From Pseudomonadota bacterium (GTDB lineage Bacteria; Myxococcota; Myxococcia; Myxococcales; Myxococcaceae): 8,874 nt of DNA. Shown here one piece after another: positions 1-5,712 of the stretch (position 1 is the first letter of the stretch; each line of letters starts with the position of its first letter). Position numbers and translations under genes: made by a program. Location: contig JAFADT010000405.1 of assembly GCA_023424585.1 (NCBI GenBank), positions 1-8,874 on the forward strand, read 5' to 3'. Below the pieces are notes generated by a model. It did no database searches and had not been told where the DNA came from. It saw only the letters and a program-made list of their open reading frames with translations.

Positions 1-2
1 GT

Positions 3-1268
3 CCCACGACGGCCACGTTCATGGACCGGCTGGAGCGGTACGCGGCCGGCGCGGGCCTGCAGGCGACGCCCACGGTGGCGCTGACGGCGGCGGTGGAGAA
101 GGCGCTGGAGGGCGGGGACGGCGACGTGGGCGTGGAGAAGCTCCGCCGCGCGCTGGAGCGTGAGGTGGGCCCCCTCATCGAGGAGGCGCTGTCGCCGGCG
201 GCGCGCACGCTGCCGCAGGCGCTGCCGGAGGTGCTGACGGCCGCGACGAAGGACGAGGTCCGCGAGCACGCCCTGTACCTCCTCGCGCGCATGGCGGTGC
301 ACGCGCGGCTGAAGGCGCTGCTGCCTCGGGGCGAAGGGGATGCGCAGGGGCGCGTGAAGGCGTTCCACTCGAAGTTCCGCGACGCCTACCGGGCGATGAT
401 GCTGGAGCAGTTGGTGCCGGTGTCCGACTCGCAGGCGACGGGCGACCAGGTGGTGGACGCGTGCGCCCGCGCGGTGGCGCCCGGGATGCAGGTGAGCATC
501 ATGGGCGCCCAGAACATCAAGGGCACGGGCCTGGACTGGGTGTATCGCTGGATGGCGCTGGACCGGGTGACGACGGCGCTGAAGGCGCTGGAGGGCACGT
601 CGGTGGAGGCGCGGCGGCGGGCGCTGGAGTCGCTGGAGACGTTCGACGACTCCGGTTTCGTGGACGCGGGGCTGGCGCGCGCGGTGCTTCCGGGGCTCGT
701 CGGCAAGGCCGGGTCTCCGGACGAAGCGGACCGGCTGCGCAAGCTGGCGGAGCGCGCGCGGGCGCGGCACGAGCTGAAGGTCCACGCGCTGACGCACACG
801 GCGGCGGGCGGCGCGACGCAGGTGGTGGTGCGCAAGCTGGAGAAGGTGTTCGACTACCTGGACAGCGTGACGCGCAGCCGGTTGAGCGACCTGTTGCTGG
901 CGGACCTGGAGGCGGGCCGCGTGTCGCACGCGCGAGCGGCGGTGGAGACGCGCAAGCTGTACGAGCGCCAGAAGGGCGGCTGGCTCTTCCGCGGCCTCAA
1001 GCAGCAGCCGAAGCGGCTCGCTCCGGTGGTGGCCACGCCCGAGCCCGCCATGGAGCTGGCGCCACCACCCGCGCCCGTGGAGACGGTGTTCAAGACGACG
1101 GTGGAGCTGCCTGGCGCCAAGGTGACGGTGCACCACGTCCCCCTGGACACCAACGCGCTGAAGAAGCTCGAAGGCCCGGTGCCCCCGCGCGACGAGCCGC
1201 TGAAGAAACAGGGACCGGACGTCCCTGGCCCCGAGGCGGCGGATGACGCAGGCGAGCCGCTGTCCTGA
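3..1268 (+). CDS. Unrecognised helix-rich soluble protein, probably 5'-truncated by the window edge
   Basis: I do not recognise this family. The frame stays open to the left edge. The first ATG (21) has no Shine-Dalgarno sequence in front of it (the 20 bases before it are C/G-mixed with no AGGAG-like run), so the true start probably lies outside the window. From that ATG there are 415 residues. The sequence is rich in Ala, Leu, Arg and Glu and looks almost wholly alpha-helical. It has no signal peptide or membrane segment. The least repetitive and probably most conserved part is residues 161-182 (MGAQNIKGTGLDWVYRW, then MALDRV). From about residue 335 the protein turns into a Pro-rich, charged, probably disordered tail. 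It sits 35 bp upstream of the acyltransferase gene on the same strand, suggesting one operon. Coding status is well supported by length and third-position GC bias; function is unknown. Confidence 0.8.
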   Translation, partial: PTTATFMDRLERYAAGAGLQATPTVALTAAVEKALEGGDGDVGVEKLRRALEREVGPLIEEALSPAARTLPQALPEVLTAATKDEVREHALYLLARMAVHARLKALLPRGEGDAQGRVKAFHSKFRDAYRAMMLEQLVPVSDSQATGDQVVDACARAVAPGMQVSIMGAQNIKGTGLDWVYRWMALDRVTTALKALEGTSVEARRRALESLETFDDSGFVDAGLARAVLPGLVGKAGSPDEADRLRKLAERARARHELKVHALTHTAAGGATQVVVRKLEKVFDYLDSVTRSRLSDLLLADLEAGRVSHARAAVETRKLYERQKGGWLFRGLKQQPKRLAPVVATPEPAMELAPPPAPVETVFKTTVELPGAKVTVHHVPLDTNALKKLEGPVPPRDEPLKKQGPDVPGPEAADDAGEPLS

Positions 1269-1303
1269 GTCCCCCAGAGCGCGAGAGCCGAGGAGAGACA
1301 TTC

Positions 1304-2497
1304 ATGGAGGAGAGTCCCATCACGGACGCGGTGCTCGGGGACCGCGCCCCCGCCCTCCCCCGCCCCCACGCGGTGGATGGGGTGACGCGTGGGCGCGTGG
1401 AGCCCCTGCGCGTGGAGGAGCTCCGCGACCTCCCGGCCTTCGACGCACTGGCGGCGGAGTGGAACGCGCTGGTGAAGCGCGTGGACGACCAGGTGTTCTA
1501 CCGGCACGAGTTCGTGCGCTGTTGGATTGAGAGCTTCGCTCCCGAGGTGACCCTGCGCATCCTCACGGCGAGGAACGCGCTGGGCATGCTGGTGGCGGTG
1601 CTGGGGCTCCAGGAGGAGCAGGGCCACCAGTACGGCGTGCCGGTGCGGCGGCTGTCCTCGCTGACGAACAAGCACTCCTGTCGCTTCGACCTGCTGGCGG
1701 ACGAGCCCCGGCGAGCCGCGGTGGCCTTCCTGTCACACCTGATGGGCGACCCGGGCTGGGGGATGCTCCGGCTGTCGGACGTGCCGGAGGGCGGCGCGGC
1801 GTGGGAGCTGCTCCACGCGGCGAGGGGCGCGGGGATGCCATGGGGCGCGTGGCCGAGCGCGCGCTCGCCCTACCTGCTGCTGCCGCCCACGGTCGCGGCG
1901 TGGACGAAGGGCCGGAGCAACGCGAAGCCGCTGAGGCGGAGGCGCAGGCGACTAGAGGAGAGGGGCCGCGTGGCGGTGGAGCGCGTGTCCGGTCTGGAGG
2001 GCTTGGACTCGAAGCTGGAGGAGGCCTTCGCGCTGGAGCAGAGCGGCTGGAAGGCGCGAGAGGGCACAGCCATCGCGCAGGCGAAGCACCGCCAGGACTT
2101 CTACACGAGGCTCGCGCGCACGGCGGCGGAGCGCGGCTGGCTGGGGTTGTACTTCCTGCGACTGGATGCACGTCCCATTGCGTTCCAATACGGGCTGGAA
2201 TACGCCGGCCGCTATCTGGCAATGAAGCCGGGCTACGACGAGACGTTGTCGGAAGTCAGCCCAGGCCACCTCTTGACGGAGAGCCTTGTCCAGGACTGCA
2301 TCGGGAGGGGCCTGAGCGAGCTGGACCTGCTGGGAGACGACGCTCCCTACAAGCGCGAGTGGACAGAGCACGTGAGACAGCACCACTGGCTGTTCATCTA
2401 CCGGGACACGTGGATGGGGCAGACGCTGCAACGCTCGAAGTTCCGCTGGGCCCCGGTGGCGAAAAGGATGGTGGGCAGATGGGTCCGACGGCGCTGA
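1304..2497 (+). CDS. FemAB/CelD-type GNAT acyltransferase (BioF2-like acetyltransferase domain)
   Basis: 397 residues, cytoplasmic, no signal peptide. The ATG is preceded by AGGAGA at 1291-1296 with a 7-base gap, which fixes the start. The layout fits the CelD/BcsL group (Acetyltransf_6, PF13480). An N-terminal GNAT-like half (about 40-190) begins with an FDALAAEWNAL helix and includes VFYRHEFVRCW. A basic stretch follows (six Arg at 211-216) where the family carries its conserved basic helix. The catalytic-type C-terminal GNAT half (about 225-370) contains EQSGWK (245-250), the LRLDARPIAFQYG strand pair (285-297) and a typical ELDLLG.D..YK..W block (339-353). Members transfer acyl or aminoacyl groups, commonly in exopolysaccharide or cell-envelope gene clusters; the acceptor here is unknown. 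The last 19 bp overlap the next gene, so the two are probably translationally coupled. Family assignment is fairly secure; the substrate is inference. Confidence 0.85.
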   Translation: MEESPITDAVLGDRAPALPRPHAVDGVTRGRVEPLRVEELRDLPAFDALAAEWNALVKRVDDQVFYRHEFVRCWIESFAPEVTLRILTARNALGMLVAVLGLQEEQGHQYGVPVRRLSSLTNKHSCRFDLLADEPRRAAVAFLSHLMGDPGWGMLRLSDVPEGGAAWELLHAARGAGMPWGAWPSARSPYLLLPPTVAAWTKGRSNAKPLRRRRRRLEERGRVAVERVSGLEGLDSKLEEAFALEQSGWKAREGTAIAQAKHRQDFYTRLARTAAERGWLGLYFLRLDARPIAFQYGLEYAGRYLAMKPGYDETLSEVSPGHLLTESLVQDCIGRGLSELDLLGDDAPYKREWTEHVRQHHWLFIYRDTWMGQTLQRSKFRWAPVAKRMVGRWVRRR

Positions 2498-2922
2498 CGT
2501 TCTACCGGGCCGCGAAGCGGCTCCAGGCGCTGCGGGTGCGGAGGCTCGCGAGCGTGGTGGCCGCGGTGGGCGACCGCCTCCACAGCAGCCACGTGGACAC
2601 GAAGGCGACGCTGCACCCCACGGTGGAGCTGGGCTACGGGGGCATCGGCGTCATCATCGCGCCGGGCGTGGAGATTGGAGAGAACAGCTTCATCTCCCAG
2701 AACGTGAGCCTGGAGCCCCTGCCCGGACGCGTCGGCGCCCCCCGCGTGGGCCGCAATGTCTACATCGGCGTGGGAGCCCACGTGCTGGGGCCGGTGACGA
2801 TTGGAGACGGCGCGAAGATTGGCGCCAACGCGCTGGTGCTGGAGGACGTGGCGCCGGGAGCCACGGTGGCGGGGATCCCGGCGCGCGAGCTCAAGCGGCA
2901 CGCGCCGCCCACGGGGACTTGA
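2479..2922 (+). CDS. Short hexapeptide-repeat (left-handed beta-helix) acetyltransferase, serine-acetyltransferase-like
   Basis: 147 residues. The frame is open further upstream, but that part lies inside the acyltransferase gene. The ATG at 2479 gives the normal start for this short family: one amphipathic basic helix (residues 8-34), then hexapeptide repeats. An AAGGA at 2464-2468 lies 10 bases before it. The repeats run from LHP (45-47) through GYGGIGVII (52-60), VEIGEN, NVYIGVGAHVLGPVTIGDGAKIG and end in the hallmark GATVAGIPARE (127-137). Such proteins, about 100 residues shorter than CysE, are frequent in polysaccharide clusters and use acetyl-CoA. Aligned by eye to E. coli CysE, the catalytic His158 position is Tyr53 and His193 is Ala87, so true serine O-acetylation is doubtful; a sugar acetyltransferase or a non-catalytic partner is possible. 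It overlaps the preceding gene by 19 bp and is probably the last gene of that operon. Confidence 0.85.
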   Translation: MGPTALTFYRAAKRLQALRVRRLASVVAAVGDRLHSSHVDTKATLHPTVELGYGGIGVIIAPGVEIGENSFISQNVSLEPLPGRVGAPRVGRNVYIGVGAHVLGPVTIGDGAKIGANALVLEDVAPGATVAGIPARELKRHAPPTGT

Positions 2923-2942
2923 GGCCACCCGCCTTCAGGAGG

Positions 2943-2970
2943 TTGCCGTCCGCTGGCAATCGCCTAGCCT
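2943..2970 (+). promoter_or_regulatory. Sigma-70-type promoter directly abutting a start codon (leaderless)
   Basis: TTGCCG at 2943-2948, a 16-base spacer, then TAGCCT at 2965-2970. The ATG of the next gene starts only 7 bases after the -10 element, where transcription would be expected to begin, so the mRNA would have little or no 5' leader. There is no Shine-Dalgarno sequence in those 7 bases. An AGGAGG at 2937-2942 lies 35 bases from the ATG and has no start codon at a useful distance. Confidence 0.55.
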
Positions 2971-2977
2971 CGTCCAG

Positions 2978-4129
2978 ATGCGATGCGGATCCCATCGATG
3001 GACGGCTGTCGGCCCTCACCTGACCATTGAGCGTGAGGTGTCGCCCTTCGAGAGACGGGCGTGGAAGGTCGCGCTGCTCGCGGCGCTCTCCTTCCCCGGC
3101 GTTGCCCTCTTCGTGCCCTTCCTCTGGAATAGCCAGGCGGCGTGGACCCTGGCGATACTCCTTGGCGTGTGGGCGGCCCGCCAACTGATGTCCGCATGGA
3201 AGGCGCAGCTCAACAAGGAAACACACCTCCTGAAGGTGTGGTCCGGCGTCAGCGTGTTCTTCTCCGCGCGCACGCATCCCCTTGAGTCCTTCACGTCCGT
3301 GGCGCTCTCTCCCCCCGGCAAGGCCTCCGTGAGCGGCTCCCGCCAGTGGGGACGCTACGCCGTGGAGTTGAAGTCCCCGACGCGGACCGTGCAGGTGTCT
3401 GGCAGCGACGACCGCGAAGAGGCGCTCGCGCTCGCCCAGGCCCTCTCGCGCTTCCTGGGCGTCGAACTGAGTGTGGATGGCGGGCACGCACGCCCCCCGG
3501 ATGCGCGTCTCGAAGCACCGCCACTGGACGGTGAGCAGGCGCCCCCCTCACTCCCTCCCGGCAGCCGTATCCAGGTCCAACAGCGGGGGCGGGAGCTGGT
3601 GTTGCGGCTGCCCGGCTGCGGCTGGAGGCCTCTCTTCGTCATGAAGGCAGGCATCGCGCTGGTCATCGCCGTGGGTGGACCTGCCGCCGTCGGCTTCGCC
3701 TGGGTGCGCGCGTACAGCCTCCGACAGCTTGCGTCCTGGGAGCCGCTGAGTCTCGTCGGCGTCCTCCTCTTGCTGGGAGGCCTCCTCCTGTGGAGTGTCA
3801 TCCGGGAGGTCACGCTCGGGTGGGCGCTCACCGCCTCTTCGCGAGGGATTGAGTATTCGCGCACCGGGAGCGGGAAGCCGCGAGAGGTCACACGAATCCC
3901 GGCGACGCAGATCGAGGACATCGACCTCCGCGAGACGGATGAAAGGGACTTCCAGAAGCTGGCTGTCGTCATCGAGCACAGGAAGGGCTTCGTCTGGATG
4001 GGCGCGGGGCTGTCCAGAGAAGAGCTCGAATGGACGGAAACGATGCTGCGCCGGGCCCTCTCGACGCCCAGGTTGCCGCACGACGATGCCGAGGCCCCGG
4101 CCTTGAGGCGGGCCTCGACGACGGGCTGA
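2978..4129 (+). CDS. Four-helix membrane protein with internally duplicated 2TM + PH-like soluble domain
   Basis: 383 residues, function unknown. I chose ATG 2978 because it is the first start codon in frame after the preceding gene and sits 7 bases after a promoter-like -10 element; there is no Shine-Dalgarno sequence, consistent with leaderless translation. The layout is a short beta-strand (GPHLTIE, 12-18), two membrane helices (about 30-50 and 54-74), a soluble beta-rich domain ending in an Ala/Leu-rich helix (80-164), a Pro-rich linker (171-196), a second strand (GRELVLRL), two more helices (about 219-243 and 256-275), and a second soluble domain ending in a helix (277-361). The halves resemble each other in order and pattern, pointing to gene duplication. 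The soluble parts look like bacterial PH-like or similar membrane-anchored beta-domains, which I cannot confirm. It is transcribed alone and converges on the hydrolase gene. Confidence 0.8.
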   Translation: MRCGSHRWTAVGPHLTIEREVSPFERRAWKVALLAALSFPGVALFVPFLWNSQAAWTLAILLGVWAARQLMSAWKAQLNKETHLLKVWSGVSVFFSARTHPLESFTSVALSPPGKASVSGSRQWGRYAVELKSPTRTVQVSGSDDREEALALAQALSRFLGVELSVDGGHARPPDARLEAPPLDGEQAPPSLPPGSRIQVQQRGRELVLRLPGCGWRPLFVMKAGIALVIAVGGPAAVGFAWVRAYSLRQLASWEPLSLVGVLLLLGGLLLWSVIREVTLGWALTASSRGIEYSRTGSGKPREVTRIPATQIEDIDLRETDERDFQKLAVVIEHRKGFVWMGAGLSREELEWTETMLRRALSTPRLPHDDAEAPALRRASTTG

Positions 4130-4143
4130 AGCGAGCCTCAGCC
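4090..4143. terminator. Hairpins at the convergent gene junction, possible bidirectional terminator
   Basis: Two inverted repeats are visible. CGAGGCCC (4090-4097) pairs with GGGCCTCG (4110-4117), an 8-bp stem with a 12-base loop inside the end of the membrane-protein gene. GGCTGA (4124-4129) pairs with TCAGCC (4138-4143), a 6-bp stem spanning both stop codons. Neither strand has a T-run after the stem, so a classical intrinsic terminator is not shown. The second repeat arises partly because both genes end in GGC TGA. Confidence 0.25.
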
Positions 4144-5217
4144 GCCCTTGGGCATCTTCAGCGCCATCGCGACCAGCGAGAGGGTGAGGTCCTCGGGCTG
4201 GTAGGGCTTGAACGGGTTCAGCGTGGTGCCGGTGGAGTCCAGGTGATCCAGGCCGGACAGGGTCACGGACTTGGAGCCGGGGATGAACGCGTCCTGCGGG
4301 AGCACCAGGCCGTCGGACTTCACGCCGTAGCGCTGCTGCATGTACTCCTCCATGAGGAACAGCGGCGACGTGGGGTTCGCGGTGGTGGAGGCCATGCACA
4401 CGGTGGGGATGCCCGAGGGCATCGGGTGCTTCGCGAGGAACTCCTTGCGCGAGTCGTACGTCAGGTCCTCGCCGGCCTGGATGCTGCCGCCCAGGGCCTC
4501 GACGGCGCCGCCCACGCCGTAGCGCACGAGCGGGTTGTCCAGCAGGTCCTGCGCCATGGGCGAGCCGCCGTAAGGCGACTGGATGGTGACCAGGGCGCGC
4601 ACGTGGTCCTTCAGCTCCGGGTACATCGACAGGGCCGCCGCGGAGTCCAGGCCCCCCTTGCTGTGGCCGATGAGCACCACCTGCTTGCCGTTCTTGGAGG
4701 CCTCGAGCACGGCCTGGCGAACGATGGCCGCGTTGTGCTCGACGCCCATGTCCGTGTCGACGGGCACGCGGCCCACCTGAAGGCCCTGCGCCTCGAGCGC
4801 GTCGAGGTTCCGGTCGAAGTAGAACTGCTTGGGCGCGGCCTCGGACAACAGGCCGCCCACCGCCAGGAACACGCAGTCCTTGGCCTCGGGGGGCATCACG
4901 TTCTGGCCCGCGCGCACGGCCTGGTCGAGCTTCATGAACTCCGCGGTGGAGTCCTTCGCGGGCGGATACGCCTTCTGGATCCAGCCGATCTTGTCGGCCT
5001 CGCCCTTGCCGGGCCAGGGGAGGGGAAGGCGAAGGGCATTGGCCTGCGCCAGCGCGTTGCCCTGCGGAGCGCCCGCCGGGGCACCCGACGTGAAGCTGTC
5101 CCCCTTCACGATGGCGTTGAAGCCCTGCGCGCCCTTGGCCCGAGCAGGAGCCTCCGGCGTGGTCCGCGTCGTCTGCGTGGACGGGGTGAGGCTGGAAGGA
5201 CGCGTGACCTGGACCAT
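4138..5217 (-). CDS. Alpha/beta hydrolase, lipase-like (GHSKGG nucleophile elbow)
   Basis: 359 residues. The start ATG (5217-5215) is preceded by GAGGT at 5228-5224 with a 6-base gap, a good Shine-Dalgarno. VLIGHSKGG (181-189) is the nucleophile elbow with Ser186. Asp302 (SDGLV) or Asp309 and His325 (GLDHLD) are plausible triad partners in the right order. A hydrophobic strand CVFLAVGG (115-122) precedes the fold core, and YFDRNLDALEAQGL followed by VGRVPVDTD is typical of lipase-like enzymes that locate a polypeptide between strands. The first 30 residues are rich in Ser, Thr and Pro with no hydrophobic core, so there is no classical signal peptide; the protein is cytoplasmic or leaves by another route. 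The substrate cannot be read from sequence; an ester of lipid or similar type is the family expectation. It is a single gene, divergent from alaS and convergent with the membrane-protein gene. Confidence 0.88.
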   Translation of the reverse strand: MVQVTRPSSLTPSTQTTRTTPEAPARAKGAQGFNAIVKGDSFTSGAPAGAPQGNALAQANALRLPLPWPGKGEADKIGWIQKAYPPAKDSTAEFMKLDQAVRAGQNVMPPEAKDCVFLAVGGLLSEAAPKQFYFDRNLDALEAQGLQVGRVPVDTDMGVEHNAAIVRQAVLEASKNGKQVVLIGHSKGGLDSAAALSMYPELKDHVRALVTIQSPYGGSPMAQDLLDNPLVRYGVGGAVEALGGSIQAGEDLTYDSRKEFLAKHPMPSGIPTVCMASTTANPTSPLFLMEEYMQQRYGVKSDGLVLPQDAFIPGSKSVTLSGLDHLDSTGTTLNPFKPYQPEDLTLSLVAMALKMPKGG

Positions 5218-5261
5218 GAGGGGACCTCGGAAGGGGGAGCCGAGTGGAGCAGCAGGGAGGC

Positions 5262-5280
5262 TTGCCTACATTGTCGGCAA
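5262..5280. promoter_or_regulatory. 19-bp near-perfect palindrome, candidate operator for the hydrolase gene
   Basis: TTGCCTACATTGTCGGCAA is an inverted repeat around a central T. Eight of the nine symmetric base pairs match (TTGCC.ACA.TGT.GGCAA), with a single mismatch at the sixth position. It begins 44 bp upstream of the hydrolase ATG, where a repressor or activator dimer could contact the promoter. The arms nearly meet, leaving no room for an RNA loop, so a DNA-binding site is more likely than a hairpin. The regulator is unknown. Confidence 0.45.
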
Positions 5281-5363
5281 ATGGCGCTGGGAGTTGCGTG
5301 CCCGTTCCAAGGCCGTGAGAAGCCAAGACTCAGAGAATGTTACGCAGTGCGATAGACGCCACT

Positions 5364-5411
5364 CCTCGGCCTGAAGTCGGCCTCCGAGGCGCCGCCGTCA
5401 GATCCTGACGG
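5364..5411. repeat. Two adjacent hairpin-forming inverted repeats
   Basis: The first repeat is CCTCGGCC (5364-5371) with GGCC (5379-5382) and GAGG (5386-5389), an 8-bp stem with a 7-base loop and a 3-base bulge. Immediately after it, CCGTCAG (5395-5401) and CTGACGG (5405-5411) form a perfect 7-bp inverted repeat around ATC. No T-tract follows on either strand. No gene ends nearby, so these could be part of an alaS leader, a small RNA or a protein-binding site. Confidence 0.35.
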
Positions 5412-5700
5412 GCAGCGGCATCCGCGCCCGCCTCCATCCGCCAGGGCCTTCGCGCAGGGCTGTCACACCACGGCGTTCAGCACGGCCCTCACCGCTCCGC
5501 CGAAGCGAGTGGCCCCCCCACCCTTGGAGCGCACGCCGGGTTCCCGAGCAGGCATCCACGCTGGGCTCCAATGCACCTGGCACGAGCGGAACTCCGCGCT
5601 CCCGACCGCTCCCCTGCCCCCCATCGTCAGCCCTGCCCACATGCCCCGTCCGCCGGGGATGACCCGTCCAGGAACTGCTGCGCCCGCCCCTCTTGTGGCA

Positions 5701-5706
5701 TATACC
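5701..5706 (+). promoter_or_regulatory. TATA-like -10 element just before alaS
   Basis: TATACC (four of six matches to TATAAT) ends 6 bases before the ATG at 5713 in an otherwise C-rich stretch. The bases between are ACACC-like with no Shine-Dalgarno sequence, so alaS may be read from a leaderless transcript. A convincing -35 element at 16-18 bases upstream is not visible (the best position reads CTGCGC), which keeps confidence low. Confidence 0.35.
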
Positions 5707-5712
5707 CACACC

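Larger units (their letters stand above)
5218..5712. other. Divergent intergenic region without a convincing gene
   Basis: This 495-bp gap separates the hydrolase start (leftward) from alaS (rightward). Open frames in it are short or are upstream extensions of real genes, and none has start signals. Its visible content is the palindrome at 5262-5280, the tandem inverted repeats at 5364-5411 and the TATA-like element at 5701-5706. The stretch 5281-5360 looks less GC-rich than the flanking genes, as expected for promoter DNA. I see no tRNA, T-box specifier hairpin or antiterminator motif upstream of alaS. Confidence 0.6.

Noticed and set aside
1801..2478. Upstream extension of the hexapeptide acetyltransferase frame
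   Set aside because: It overlaps the acyltransferase gene in another frame and is a Gly/Ala/Arg-rich shadow; the family N-terminal helix starts at ATG 2479.
2801..2977. Upstream extension of the membrane-protein frame into the acetyltransferase gene
   Set aside because: It is Arg/Trp-rich shadow sequence, and no start codon occurs in frame between 2923 and 2978.
3548..5326. 592-codon minus-strand frame overlapping the hydrolase and membrane-protein genes
   Set aside because: It is another frame of the hydrolase gene; composition is Arg/Gly/Pro/Ala-rich without domains, and the hydrolase frame has the motifs and the Shine-Dalgarno.
5281..5355. Small open frame of 24 codons starting at the ATG next to the palindrome
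   Set aside because: No Shine-Dalgarno sequence, short, and contained in a larger shadow frame antisense to the hydrolase.
5218..5712. T-box or other riboswitch upstream of alaS
   Set aside because: I found no TGGNACCGCG-like antiterminator sequence, no clear specifier hairpin and no intrinsic terminator with a T-run ahead of alaS.
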